IMG/VR virus record: IMGVR_UViG_3300023440_000010
Coordinates: 1 to 39,687 of that record
Source of the DNA: a virus
Direction: 5' to 3' (one strand)
DNA length: 39,687 nucleotides
Below, one piece after another: positions 21,766-30,497 of this stretch (position 1 is the stretch's first letter; each line of letters starts with the position of its first letter). Under the pieces are notes generated by a model, which did no database searches, was not told the DNA's origin, and saw nothing but the letters and a program-made list of their open reading frames with translations. The translations under genes and the position numbers were made by a program.

Positions 21766-23339
21766 TGCCCGTCATCCGCCAGCCTTCCGCCACCGGCAGC
21801 ATCGGCCTCTCGCCGCCACGCGCTCCTCGCGCTCCTCGCCTCGCGCCGGGCGTGGGTGAGCAATTCGGGCGCGCATTGGCGCGCAATTCCGAGCGCCTCC
21901 TGCGCATTGAGGAGCAGCGCCTCGCCGAGCAGGAGCGGGCGCGCGCCGAGGCCGAGCGGGTCGAACGCGCGCGCAAGATCGCCACGGCCAAGGTTCAAGC
22001 CACCGAGATCCTCTCCTCCGTGGAAGGAGAAGTCCTCGCCAACGAGGACATCTCCCTCCCGGAGAAGGCCGCCGCCTACGAGGCCGAGGCCCGCCGGCGT
22101 CTGGGCGAGGCGCTTGGACGCGAGCGCGATGACGCCGTGCGCACCACCCTCGCCCTCGAACTCCGCAAGGACATCGCCACGACCTCGTCGCGGCTTCGCC
22201 GAGACATCTACAAGCAGCTCTCGGCGCAGGCCCGCGACTCGGCCGAATCCCTCATCACCGCCTCCATCACCCGGGCGGCGACGGCCGGGAGCGAAGCGGA
22301 GCGCGCTGCGGCCATCTCCGACGCGCGCGCGGCCATCGACGAGATGGTCACCCTCGGCTTCATCGACAAGCGCGAGGCCAAGCTCCACAAGGAGGCCGTC
22401 GCCCAGAGCATCGCCTACCAGACGGTGCTGGACCGCGTGGCGCAGGGCAAGTTCGGCGAGGCGCAGGGCCTGCTGGAGCAGACCAAGGGCCTGTCGCCCG
22501 AGCAGGAGCAGCGCCTCACCAACATCATCATCGACGGCCGCCTCAAGCAGCTCCGGCTTGAGGACAGCCTCACGGCGCGCGTCGAGAAGGCCAAGCGTGA
22601 GGCGCAGACGGAGCGGACGCGCCAGTTCGCCGTCGATGTGCTGGAGGGGCGCATCGACGATCCGAGCGCCCTCGTGGCCGCCCTCGACCGCGGCGACATC
22701 GACCTCTCCGGCTACGAGACACTGAGCAAGATACTGGAGGCCGAGGGCGCGCCCGAGGACGACCCGCTCCTGCTCTTCGCCGTCACGCGCGCCGCTCTCC
22801 GCGGCGATGCCCGCTCGGTGATTCCGATTCTCGGCCGCAGCCTCCAGGACGGCACGCTCACCAAGGGCTCGGCGCTCCGCATCCTGACAACTCTGGACGA
22901 GGCGCAGCGCCGCGGCGGGGTGCTGTCGCGCGACGACGTGAAGCGTGGCTTCGAGCACATCGAGGCCATCGTCGGCGAGGCGCGCGGCCCGGCGGCCAAC
23001 ATCACCGGCGACCAAGCTGAGGCCACCGTCCGCGCGCTGGAGGACTACCGCGAGCGCGTGCTGGCTGCGGCGCAGCAGCCCAACTTCGACCCGCTGGCCA
23101 TCGCCGAGCAGGTGGCCGCGTCGTGGCGCACCTCGCCGCGCACCGTCCTCACCCTGCCCCGCCCGCGCTACATGGTGGGGCCGAACCGCGCGCAGATCGA
23201 CATCCAAGCCACCTACGCTGCGACCGCCCGCGCCCTTCAGGCCGGCGAGATCGACGACGTGGAGGCCGAGCGCCAGATGGAACTCATCCAGCAGTACGAG
23301 GAGCTTCTGAATGTCCAAGCCCTTGCCACCGGAAAGTGA
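21765..23339 (+). CDS. Internal virion protein (T7 gp15-like position), 524 aa
   Basis: It is mainly helical and charged, with long Glu/Arg/Ala coiled-coil runs (residues 40-120 and 160-300). It ends in LMQ-type helices after WRTSPRTVLTLPRPRYMVG. Order and size fit the gp15-like periplasmic tunnel protein of T7-type ejectosomes, though sequence similarity is not obvious. Its 3' end overlaps the 1,130-aa gene by 29 bases in another frame, suggesting coupled synthesis of the core proteins. Confidence 0.75.
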   Translation: MPVIRQPSATGSIGLSPPRAPRAPRLAPGVGEQFGRALARNSERLLRIEEQRLAEQERARAEAERVERARKIATAKVQATEILSSVEGEVLANEDISLPEKAAAYEAEARRRLGEALGRERDDAVRTTLALELRKDIATTSSRLRRDIYKQLSAQARDSAESLITASITRAATAGSEAERAAAISDARAAIDEMVTLGFIDKREAKLHKEAVAQSIAYQTVLDRVAQGKFGEAQGLLEQTKGLSPEQEQRLTNIIIDGRLKQLRLEDSLTARVEKAKREAQTERTRQFAVDVLEGRIDDPSALVAALDRGDIDLSGYETLSKILEAEGAPEDDPLLLFAVTRAALRGDARSVIPILGRSLQDGTLTKGSALRILTTLDEAQRRGGVLSRDDVKRGFEHIEAIVGEARGPAANITGDQAEATVRALEDYRERVLAAAQQPNFDPLAIAEQVAASWRTSPRTVLTLPRPRYMVGPNRAQIDIQATYAATARALQAGEIDDVEAERQMELIQQYEELLNVQALATGK

Positions 23340-26300
23340 CCCGAACGGGGACGATCTCGGCGGGCAGTTCTTGGCACGCCGGGAGACCGAGCGGCGGCAG
23401 CTCCTCCTCGACGAGCTGAACGCGCGGGCCGCTGCGGCGCAGTCGCCTCGGCAGCAGCCGACTGAGCAGGGCGGGGAGCCGCCGCGGCGTGGAGTGCTGG
23501 CCGACCTCGGCCACGGCTTCCGCGAAGCCCCGCGCGCCATCGCCAACGGCATCCTCGACGCAGCGGGCGAGGCCGTCCAGACCCTGTTCGACCTCGCCAA
23601 GCCCATCGCCGACCGCCTTGAAGCCATCGCGCCGCTCGGCACCGCCATCCCGCCCGGCTTCCTTGACGAGATCAAGACCCACTACAACGGACTCAAGTTC
23701 GACGAGCCCGAGACGGTTACTGGCAACGCTGTGAAGCTGATCTCCCAATTCACCGTCGGCTTCGTCGGCGCCACCAAAGCACTCAACGCCGTGAAGGCGG
23801 GCGCGGGCCTTGGCGGGACGGCTGCACGCAACCTGCTGGCCAGCTCGCTTGCCGAGGCTGCCGTGTTCGACGAGCAGGAGAAGCGCCTCGCAAACCTCGT
23901 CCAAGAAGTGCCCGCACTGGCTAACCCGGTGGCCGAGCTGCTCGCCGCCGACCCCAACGACCCCGTGCCGCTGGCGAAGGCCAAGCAGGTTCTCGAGGGG
24001 CTGGGCCTCGGCCTCCTTGGCGAGACCTTCCTCGTCGGCCTTGACATCTTCCGCAAGGCGCGGCGCGTCCTCGGGCGCACGGGCAAGCTTCCCCCGCCAG
24101 CCGAGCTGGCATCGGGCACGAAGGCGCCCGAGGGAGCGAAGCGGTTCCAGGCGCGCCACAGCGGGCCACTCATCAAGATCGACGACGACTTCAAGCAGGC
24201 GATGAACGAGGTGCTGCGCTCCGAGCCCAACGCCACGCCGCCCGACTCGCTCCAGAAGTACTTCGCCAACATCAACATCCAGCGCATCGGCGACCCGGCC
24301 GACGTGCGCGACCTCATCGCCCGCACGGCCACCGCCTTTGAGAAGGAACTGGCCAGCGAGCCCGAGACCTTCAAGCAGATCGAGGCGCTGGCCGAGGAGA
24401 TCGGCACCAACCCGAAGCGCCTCGCCGCGCTGGTCACCGAGGGCGGCACCGGCAAGGGCTTCACGCGCGCCGAGGTGCTGGCCATCCGCACCCTCCTCCA
24501 CACCTCGGCGGCGCGGATGCGCGGGCTCGCCAACATGATCCTCAGCAAGACGGCCACCGACGCCGACAAGATCGACCTCCTCCGCACGATGCAGTTCCAC
24601 CGCGCCGTGCTGGGGCAGGTGAGCGGAGCAGCGCGCGAGGCGGGGCGCCAGCTCAACGCCTTCCGCATCATCGCCAAGGACTCGCTGGGGCAGCAGCGGG
24701 TGCTCGACGACCTCATGGGGTTGGTCGAGACGGGCGGGTTCGGCGGCGGGAAGGTGCCCGGCGGCGTCGATGGGCTCGCGGCGGCCATCGCCGACCTGCC
24801 CCGCCCCGGCCAGCTCAACCGCTTCATCAAGGGCGCGACGAAGGGCGAGATGTTCATCGAGGCGTTCATCAACGGTCTCCTGAGCGGCCCCAAGACCCAC
24901 ATCGCCAACATCACCGGCAACGCCGCCGCCCTCCTCTACCAGGTGCCCGAGCGCCTGCTGGCTGCCACCATCCGCTCCGCGGTGGGCGGGAAGGGTGTCG
25001 CCTCTGAGGAGGTCGGCGCGATGCTGTTCGGCATGATGCGCGGGGTGTGGGACGGGCTGCGCGCCGCCGGAGGCGCCTTCCGCTCCGGCGAGGGCTCCGA
25101 TCTGTTCAACAAGGTCGAGCTGGGCCAGTTCAAGGCCATCCGCGGGGCGAGCGTGGGACTCGACGAGGCGGGGATCTTCGGGCAAGGAGTCAACCTGCTG
25201 GGCGAGGCGATCCGCGTGCCCGGGCGTCTCCTGCTGGCGGCCGACGAGTTCTTCAAGGCGGTGGCCTACCGCACCGAGCTGCAAGCGCGGGCTGCCCGCA
25301 CCGCCGCCCACGAGGGCCTCACGGGCAAGGCGTTCGGCGCGCGCGTGGCCGAGGTGGTGGAGAACCCGCCGCCCGACATCAAGATGGATGCGGTGGACTT
25401 CGCCCGGTACAGCACCTTCACGCAGCCCCTCGGCGAGCTGGGCCAGACGGTCCAAGCCTTCGCCAACACCCACCCGGTGATGAAGGTGCTCATCCCCTTC
25501 GTTCGCACACCCGTCAACATCGTGAAGTTCGTCGGTGCGCGCACACCCCTCGCGCCCATCGCCAAGGGCATCCGCGCGGACATCGCCGCCGGCGGCGCGA
25601 AGCGCGACCTCGCGCTGGCCCGCATCGGGCTCAGCTCGCTGGTCATGGGCATGGCCGCCGATTGGGCGGCCTCTGGCCTCATTACCGGCCCCGGCCCTGC
25701 CGACCCGACCCTGCGCGACACGTGGATGCGGAATGGGTGGCGTGCATGGTCCATCCGCATCGGCGACAAGTACGTCTCCTACAACCGCACCGACCCCGTG
25801 GGCATGATGCTCGGCCTCGCCGCAGGCTTCACCGAGATCGTCGGCCAGCTTGAGCAGGAGGAGGTGGACGCCGCCGTCGCCGCGATGGTCATCACCACCT
25901 CGTCCCAGCTCCTCTCCAAGACGTGGCTGAGCACCCTCTCGGACCTCGCCGAGACCGTCGCCGTGGGCACCATCAGCCCGAAGTTGGCGACCGAGCGCCT
26001 CCGCAGCCTTCTCCAGACCACCTCGCAGAACGTGGCCGTGCCGTTCGGCGCCGTCCAGCGCCAGCTCTCCACGGCCCTCGACCCCGTCTACCGCCAGACG
26101 CAGAACACGCCCATCGAGGAGGCGGCCTTCCGCTACACGCAAGACCTGATCGACCGCCTGCGTGACCGCGTGCCCTCCTACTCGGAGAAGCTGCCCCCGC
26201 GCCTCAACCTCTGGGGCGAGCCCATCACCTTCTTCGCCGGCTTCGGCCCGGACAACACCGACTCGACGGCCGACCCGGGGGCCTTCATGCTCCGCTTCCT

Positions 26301-26703
26301 GTCGCCGGCCGAGGTGGTCAAGGCCGAGCCGCCGCCCATCGACGAGGAGATGCTCCGTCTCAACATGGGCATCTCGATGCCCGAGAAAACCCTCGACGGC
26401 GTGGAACTCACCCCCGAGGAGTACAACGAGTACGTCCGGCTGGCCGCCCGCGACATCCACGACCCGGCGACTGGCATGGGCGCCTTCGAGACCCTGAACG
26501 CCATCGTCACGGGCAAGCACCCCCTCTCGGCCAAATACCGGATGTTCAACGATGCGGCGAAGGAGATGGTGATCCGCGACGTGGTGACCAGCTTCCGCGA
26601 GTTGGCGCGCGAGAAGATGCGCCGCAAGCCCCGCATCGCCGCCGAGCGCGAGCGCCTCCGGTCCTTGGAGGAGCAGCCCGGACTTGCTATCATGACGCCG
26701 TAG
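23311..26703 (+). CDS. Large internal virion/ejection protein (T7 gp16-like position), 1130 aa
   Basis: This is the largest gene in the genome. The N-terminus (residues 1-60) is charged and Gln-rich. Hydrophobic segments around 155-185 and 775-800 could contact membrane, while most of the rest is helical. I could not find the SLT transglycosylase signature that T7 gp16 has at its N-terminus, so peptidoglycan cutting may be missing or done elsewhere. By position it should line the channel through the inner membrane during infection. The tail fibre promoter overlaps its last codons. Confidence 0.78.
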   Translation: MSKPLPPESDPNGDDLGGQFLARRETERRQLLLDELNARAAAAQSPRQQPTEQGGEPPRRGVLADLGHGFREAPRAIANGILDAAGEAVQTLFDLAKPIADRLEAIAPLGTAIPPGFLDEIKTHYNGLKFDEPETVTGNAVKLISQFTVGFVGATKALNAVKAGAGLGGTAARNLLASSLAEAAVFDEQEKRLANLVQEVPALANPVAELLAADPNDPVPLAKAKQVLEGLGLGLLGETFLVGLDIFRKARRVLGRTGKLPPPAELASGTKAPEGAKRFQARHSGPLIKIDDDFKQAMNEVLRSEPNATPPDSLQKYFANINIQRIGDPADVRDLIARTATAFEKELASEPETFKQIEALAEEIGTNPKRLAALVTEGGTGKGFTRAEVLAIRTLLHTSAARMRGLANMILSKTATDADKIDLLRTMQFHRAVLGQVSGAAREAGRQLNAFRIIAKDSLGQQRVLDDLMGLVETGGFGGGKVPGGVDGLAAAIADLPRPGQLNRFIKGATKGEMFIEAFINGLLSGPKTHIANITGNAAALLYQVPERLLAATIRSAVGGKGVASEEVGAMLFGMMRGVWDGLRAAGGAFRSGEGSDLFNKVELGQFKAIRGASVGLDEAGIFGQGVNLLGEAIRVPGRLLLAADEFFKAVAYRTELQARAARTAAHEGLTGKAFGARVAEVVENPPPDIKMDAVDFARYSTFTQPLGELGQTVQAFANTHPVMKVLIPFVRTPVNIVKFVGARTPLAPIAKGIRADIAAGGAKRDLALARIGLSSLVMGMAADWAASGLITGPGPADPTLRDTWMRNGWRAWSIRIGDKYVSYNRTDPVGMMLGLAAGFTEIVGQLEQEEVDAAVAAMVITTSSQLLSKTWLSTLSDLAETVAVGTISPKLATERLRSLLQTTSQNVAVPFGAVQRQLSTALDPVYRQTQNTPIEEAAFRYTQDLIDRLRDRVPSYSEKLPPRLNLWGEPITFFAGFGPDNTDSTADPGAFMLRFLSPAEVVKAEPPPIDEEMLRLNMGISMPEKTLDGVELTPEEYNEYVRLAARDIHDPATGMGAFETLNAIVTGKHPLSAKYRMFNDAAKEMVIRDVVTSFRELAREKMRRKPRIAAERERLRSLEEQPGLAIMTP
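26665..26693 (+). promoter_or_regulatory. Promoter for the tail fibre gene
   Basis: TTGGAG (26665-26670), a 17-bp spacer, then TATCAT (26688-26693), five of six matches to the -10 consensus and preceded by TGC (extended -10). The start is predicted near 26700, at the stop of the ejection protein gene, about 22 bases before the fibre ATG. Confidence 0.65.
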
Positions 26704-26721
26704 TCCAGAGGTTCAGCGACC

Positions 26722-28290
26722 ATGACCGTTTCATCGGCAACCGCAGTCTCCCGCTACACCGGCGACGGCAGCACCACCAAGTTCTCGCCGACGTGGCTCG
26801 TCTACGACCAGACCCACATCGAGGTGCTGGTCGATGACACCGTGCAGACCCTCGGCTCCGACTACACGGTCGCCAACGTCGGCCCGCCGGCCGGCTTTGA
26901 CGTGACCTTCACCACGGCGCCCGCCAGCGGCACGACCGTCACCATCAAGCGAAACATGCCGTTCACGCAGACGACCGACTACGTGGAGAACGACTCCTTC
27001 GCCGCCGAGACCCACGAGCAGGCCCTCGACTACCGGACGATGGAGGGGCAGCAGCTCAAGGAGGAGCTGGATCGGGCAATCAAGCTGGCGAAGTCCAGCA
27101 CACTGTCGGGTGTCGAGTTGCCCGAGGGGGCCGACAAGATCGTGAAGTGGAATGCTGCGGGCACCGATCTCGAAGTCGTGAACGCAGCGGACGCTTCCCT
27201 CGTGACGCTGTACGCCGCGCTCACCGCCATCAACGCCCTGACGCCCGCCGCCGACAAGCTGCCTTACTACACCGGGGCAAGCAGCGCCACACTGACGACG
27301 CTCACAGCCTTCGGCCGATCACTGATCGACGACGCCAATGCGTCGGCCGCCCGCACAACTCTCGGCCTCGGCACTGCCGCAACGAAGAACACGGGTACGG
27401 GCAGCGCCGACGTGCCGACCAACGCCGACCTCGGAACGTGGAGCCTCAAAACGGCCACCGTGCTCTCGAAGTCCGCCGCCTACACCGTTGCTGCAAGCGA
27501 TGACGGCAAGGTGATCCCCGTGGACACGTCGGGCGGGGCCGTGACGCTCAGCTTCGCAGCGGCCGCGACCCTCGGCGACGGATTCCGCATCGAGGTTCGG
27601 AACGAAGGCTCGGCCAGCAACGGCGTGACGCTAGACCCGAACGGCACCGAGACCATCAACGGCTCCACCACGTTGACGCTGACCGATGGGCAGGGGGCCA
27701 TCGTCTGGAGCGATGGGACGAACTTGCGCGCTCTGGTGGTGCCGTCTGCCGGAGCAGCAAGTCAGACCTTCGAGCTGATTGCGTCGGCCACGGCGAGTTC
27801 CAGCAGTGCCATCGACTTCACCGGACTCAGCACGACGTACCAAGCCTACCTCTTGGAGTTCGATGGCGTGGTGCCCGCAACCGATAATCAGCACCTCGTG
27901 CTGCGCACGTCCATCGACAACGGAACCACCTTCAACGCTGGCGCATCGGACTACCAGTACGCCTCTTTGGGCCTCAATGCCGGCGGGACTGCCGGCTCTG
28001 TCTCATCGACAGGCGCCTCATCCATACGCCTGACCTACGCTGGTCAAGGCAATGCCGCTGGGGAGGCTCTGTCGGGCAGCATCACGCTACTCAACCCCGC
28101 CGATAGCGGCCTCCGCACGCAGATGCTCTACAGGACGGCGGGTGTCTACTGGTCGGCAGGCGAGATCATCATCACCACTGGCGCCGCGGAGAGGAAAGCA
28201 GCCGAGGCCAACAACGCCATCCGCCTGCTGTTTGCCTCGGGCAACATCTCCAGCGGCAACTTCCGCCTCTACGGCCTGAGGGCTTCATGA
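26722..28290 (+). CDS. Tail fibre (T7 gp17-type N-terminus), 522 aa
   Basis: This is the host receptor-binding fibre. Residues 1-130 match the phage T7 tail-fibre attachment domain: RYTGDGSTTKFS, IEVLVDDTVQTLGSDYTVAN, GTTVTIKRNMPFTQTTDY, and then a helix (ALDYRTMEGQQLKEELDRAI). The middle has Thr/Ala beta repeats, and the C-terminal 170 residues (TFELIASATASSSSAIDFTG onward) look like a compact beta domain that may bind the receptor. No reverse transcriptase or template repeat is nearby, so no diversity-generating system is indicated. It has its own promoter. Confidence 0.9.
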   Translation: MTVSSATAVSRYTGDGSTTKFSPTWLVYDQTHIEVLVDDTVQTLGSDYTVANVGPPAGFDVTFTTAPASGTTVTIKRNMPFTQTTDYVENDSFAAETHEQALDYRTMEGQQLKEELDRAIKLAKSSTLSGVELPEGADKIVKWNAAGTDLEVVNAADASLVTLYAALTAINALTPAADKLPYYTGASSATLTTLTAFGRSLIDDANASAARTTLGLGTAATKNTGTGSADVPTNADLGTWSLKTATVLSKSAAYTVAASDDGKVIPVDTSGGAVTLSFAAAATLGDGFRIEVRNEGSASNGVTLDPNGTETINGSTTLTLTDGQGAIVWSDGTNLRALVVPSAGAASQTFELIASATASSSSAIDFTGLSTTYQAYLLEFDGVVPATDNQHLVLRTSIDNGTTFNAGASDYQYASLGLNAGGTAGSVSSTGASSIRLTYAGQGNAAGEALSGSITLLNPADSGLRTQMLYRTAGVYWSAGEIIITTGAAERKAAEANNAIRLLFASGNISSGNFRLYGLRAS

Positions 28291-28538
28291 TGAACGAGCA
28301 CAAACTGGTTAACGGCAAGTCGGTCCCGCTCAGCCCCGAGGACGTGGCGCAGCGCGAAGCCGACCGCCTCGCCGAACAGGCAGCGCGCGCCCAACACGAG
28401 GCTGAGGAGCACCTGCGCCACCTGCGCCGCAAGGCCATCGACGCCTACTTGGAGCGCGCGCTGGCCCTTGCCGGCCAAGTCCCCAACCCGCACCCTGCCA
28501 TCGCCGCCTACTTGGCCGCCAAGGGATCGGCGCAATGA
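28287..28538 (+). CDS. Tail-fibre-linked small protein, 83 aa
   Basis: The ATG at 28287 overlaps the fibre stop; a second ATG follows at once. The N-terminus KLVNGKSVPLSPEDVAQREAD resembles the start of phage tail assembly proteins that accompany fibres. The remainder is a charged helix (AQHEAEEHLRHLRRKAID). A fibre chaperone role is plausible. The stop overlaps the next start (ATGA). Confidence 0.68.
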   Translation: MMNEHKLVNGKSVPLSPEDVAQREADRLAEQAARAQHEAEEHLRHLRRKAIDAYLERALALAGQVPNPHPAIAAYLAAKGSAQ

Positions 28539-28762
28539 GCTGGCTCGGCACCCTCACGGCGAAGGCGGCTTGGGCGCTCGTGGCCGTCGTGATCTCGACG
28601 GGGGTGACGTGGACCCTCGTGCGCGCCCACGAGCAGGCCCCGCTCCCGCACGCCAACATCGTGCTCTACCGCGAGTACGCTGCGCAGATGCGGCGCATCG
28701 AGTCGCGCCTCGAACGCATCGAGACCAAGCTGGACCGCCTGCTGGCCCGCCAGCAGCCTTGA
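28535..28762 (+). CDS. Single-TM protein with coiled coil, 75 aa
   Basis: Residues 7-28 form a transmembrane segment (AKAAWALVAVVISTGVTWTL), followed by a short linker and a C-terminal coiled coil (MRRIESRLERIETKLDRLL). This layout fits small phage holin-like or inner-membrane accessory proteins. It is expressed with the late virion genes, whereas the spanins are on the other arm, so it is a reasonable holin candidate along with 30810-31145 and the junction gene. No decisive motif. Confidence 0.72.
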   Translation: MSWLGTLTAKAAWALVAVVISTGVTWTLVRAHEQAPLPHANIVLYREYAAQMRRIESRLERIETKLDRLLARQQP

Positions 28763-28774
28763 CCGGAGGAAACC

Positions 28775-29101
28775 ATGGCCAACCTCTCCTGGACCTACGA
28801 CAGCAACCTTGACCACCAGCGCCTCGACCTTACGGTCACGGCGGGCACCACCTCCGACCCGCTGCCCATCGAGCAGTCGCCGCGGCCCATCACCGTGACC
28901 GCCCTGCCCGGCGCTTCGGGTACGGCGCTGGTGCAGTTCACCACCTCGCCCAAGAGCGCCATCGACGCCGGAACGGCAAAGTGGATCGACTGGTCCCCGG
29001 GCTCCGTCGGGGCCAACACCTCGTCCTCCTTCACCACCCCCATCACCGGCCTGCGCTTCTCTGCCACCACAGCCGACGCTACCTTCGAGGTGATCCGGTA
29101 A
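28775..29101 (+). CDS. Beta-rich virion-type protein, 108 aa
   Basis: The ribosome site CCGGAGGAAACC precedes the ATG. Ser/Thr/Gly-rich strands (DLTVTAGTTSDPLPIEQSP, SGTALVQFTTSPKSAID, GLRFSATTADATFEVI) indicate a small beta-sandwich similar in composition to head or fibre decoration proteins. It is the last rightward gene, just before the convergence region. No named family was recognised. Confidence 0.7.
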   Translation: MANLSWTYDSNLDHQRLDLTVTAGTTSDPLPIEQSPRPITVTALPGASGTALVQFTTSPKSAIDAGTAKWIDWSPGSVGANTSSSFTTPITGLRFSATTADATFEVIR

Positions 29102-29117
29102 CCGTGACCCGCTCATG

Positions 29118-29146
29118 ATCGCCTCGGGCCTCCGGCCCTCGGCGAT
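29118..29146 (+). terminator. Hairpin ending the rightward arm
   Basis: ATCGCC pairs with GGCGAT and, inside, GGGCC pairs with GGCCC around TCC, with symmetric TC mismatches. It begins 17 bases after the last rightward stop. A C-tract and not a T-tract follows, so termination may need Rho or opposing transcription. Confidence 0.55.
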
Positions 29147-29147
29147 A

Positions 29148-29328
29148 CCCCCCCCCTGGAGGGAGATGCGCGTAGGGCGGGCCTTGAAATCCTTGCACGC
29201 GCTGCCGGATTTTCAGGGATCTCCGCGCGCGCCGCGGAGCTTACCCCGCTGATTCTCCGCAAAAGAAGCCCCGCACGGAGCGGGGCAAGGAGTGGAGGAG
29301 AGGAGCGCATCTCCCTCCAGGGGGGGGG
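29148..29328. repeat. 24-bp perfect inverted repeat with G9/C9 ends at the convergence point
   Basis: The left arm 29148-29171 (nine C, then TGGAGGGAGATGCGC) is the exact reverse complement of the right arm 29305-29328. The 133 bp between hold a hairpin (CTCCGCG/CGCGGAG, 29221-29239) and a leftward terminator. A third, single copy lies at 4156-4178. The whole gap 29102-29335 has no credible gene. It could be a MITE-like insertion, a packaging signal, or a paired regulatory site. Confidence 0.85.
29259..29286 (-). terminator. Intrinsic terminator of the leftward arm
   Basis: On the minus strand the stem GCCCCGC/GCGGGGC (29268-29274 with 29280-29286, 5-nt loop) is followed by TTCTTTTG. It lies about 50 bases beyond the last leftward stop and ends the long leftward transcript. 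Confidence 0.88.
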
Positions 29329-29335
29329 TTCGGGT

Positions 29336-29548
29336 TCAGTCAGGCGCCACCGCCTGCTCCACGCACTCGATGGCGATGTCGTACTTCCCTTGCACGTCGC
29401 TCCACTCGCGCCGCAGATCCTCAGCCCCGAGCAGGCACTCCTCGCGCGTTGGGTAGGCCGAGTACACCATGCGCACTTGCACCGCCTGAGCGGGCTCTCG
29501 AAGGACGGCCGTCAACACGAGCACCCACACCGTCATGATGTTGATCAT
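29336..29548 (-). CDS. Small exported or membrane protein, 70 aa
   Basis: ATG 29548 has GGAGG in the end of the previous gene and overlaps its stop. Residues 1-22 (MINIMTVWVLVLTAVLREPA) form a hydrophobic signal-like segment. The mature part has two Cys (ECLLG and ECVEQ) that could form a disulphide in the periplasm. It is the last gene of the leftward arm, next to the envelope/lysis block. The function is unknown. Confidence 0.7.
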   Translation of the reverse strand: MINIMTVWVLVLTAVLREPAQAVQVRMVYSAYPTREECLLGAEDLRREWSDVQGKYDIAIECVEQAVAPD

Positions 29549-29745
29549 CGCTTCGCCTCCTCTCCGTTGTGCAGGGGGCTCCTCGCACCCCTGTCGTACA
29601 TCCAGCGCAGCGTCGCCGCCACGCCCCTCTCGTAGGGGGTCGCCCGCCCCCGGCGCAGCAGCTCGTCAACGCGCTGGCCGAGGGCCACGATCTCGCCCTC
29701 GTGCCGGGCGATGGGCGCGAGCTTCAGCTCGAAGCGCAGCGTCAT
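29545..29745 (-). CDS. Small basic hypothetical protein, 66 aa
   Basis: ATG 29745 (MTLRFELKLAPIARHEG) overlaps the protease stop (TGATG). It is a basic helical protein (GEIVALGQRVDELLRRGRAT, then YERGVAATLRWMYDRGARS). There is no membrane segment. No family was recognised; it is probably translationally coupled to the protease. Confidence 0.65.
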   Translation of the reverse strand: MTLRFELKLAPIARHEGEIVALGQRVDELLRRGRATPYERGVAATLRWMYDRGARSPLHNGEEAKR

Positions 29746-30497
29746 CACCGCCGCAGCGCACTCAGGTCGATGCCGTAACGCTTGAGGCCATCGACCACCT
29801 CCGCGATGGGAATCACGATCACCTCGCCGCCGGGTGAGGGCACCACGCCGCCGAGCATCTGGCTGTAGGTGAAGGGTGCCGAGGCGACCAGCACGCCGCG
29901 CAGGCACCCCCGCTCGTCGTAGACGCCCCCGCCGCTGGCCCCGCCGCCGCTGGCCCCTTGCATGACGATGGTGCCGGCGATGAGTCCCCACTCGACTGAG
30001 GCGGTCGGCGCGCTCACCCGGCCGTAGAGGCGCAGCGGCGTCTCGAACTGCACCGGCGCGCCGAGGGCGAACAGCTCGTCGCCCAAGACCGGCCGCTCCG
30101 TGTCCAGGCAGGGGAGGCGTTCCACGGTGGGCGTCGGGGCGAACACGATGGCCCAATCGCCGACCGAGGCGTCCGGCCCCGGCCCCTCCAGCAGCACCTT
30201 GGGCATGTGGTAGGTGGAGCGGTTGGCGAACAGCACGCGCACGGTCTCGCCCTCGAAGTAGCGGGTGATGTGGCGCGCCGTCAGGATCAAGTTGGGGGCG
30301 ATCACCACGCCCGAGCCGCGGGCCACCTCGGAGTCCAGCACCACGGTCGCCTGCTCAGGTAGGGGCAAGCTACCGCGCCTCGCGGCGCGATCTACCGTGA
30401 AGGCGAGGGCCATCCCGGCGAAGATCACCAGCATGATCCCGTAGAAGTGCTTGTCGAGCCAAGCGGTCACTCGGGGCAGTCGTCTGAACAGATGCAT
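29745..30497 (-). CDS. Membrane-anchored trypsin-like serine protease, 250 aa
   Basis: Residues 19-34 (YGIMLVIFAGMALAFT) form a signal anchor that would place the rest in the periplasm. The chymotrypsin-fold triad is visible: His 76 in ILTARHIT, Asp 114 in VGDWAIV, and Ser 188 in GASGGGVYD (the usual GxSGGPV with Pro changed to Gly). The five residues GASGG occur twice in tandem here (181-190). GSGVVIAPNLILTARH is a classic DegP/trypsin opening. No PDZ domain follows. Its N-terminus overlaps the o-spanin gene by 31 bases. Roles in lysis, superinfection exclusion or periplasmic defence are possible; none is proven. Confidence 0.85.
   Translation of the reverse strand: MHLFRRLPRVTAWLDKHFYGIMLVIFAGMALAFTVDRAARRGSLPLPEQATVVLDSEVARGSGVVIAPNLILTARHITRYFEGETVRVLFANRSTYHMPKVLLEGPGPDASVGDWAIVFAPTPTVERLPCLDTERPVLGDELFALGAPVQFETPLRLYGRVSAPTASVEWGLIAGTIVMQGASGGGASGGGVYDERGCLRGVLVASAPFTYSQMLGGVVPSPGGEVIVIPIAEVVDGLKRYGIDLSALRR

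Noticed and set aside
26722-28290. Diversity-generating retroelement at the tail fibre, suggested by the Bbp19-like neighbour and T7-like virion
   Set aside because: No reverse transcriptase gene and no template/variable repeat pair were seen near the fibre gene.
10663-29101. T7-type phage RNA polymerase and promoters
   Set aside because: No single-subunit RNA polymerase gene is present. The recurrent G-tract repeat has too few copies and is not placed upstream of the late genes, so it is not a phage promoter set.
29113-29310. 65-codon minus-strand frame with a good GGAGGG ribosome site
   Set aside because: It runs through the leftward terminator and the inverted repeat and encodes low-complexity Arg/Pro/Ser. 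The ribosome-like site is part of the repeated element.
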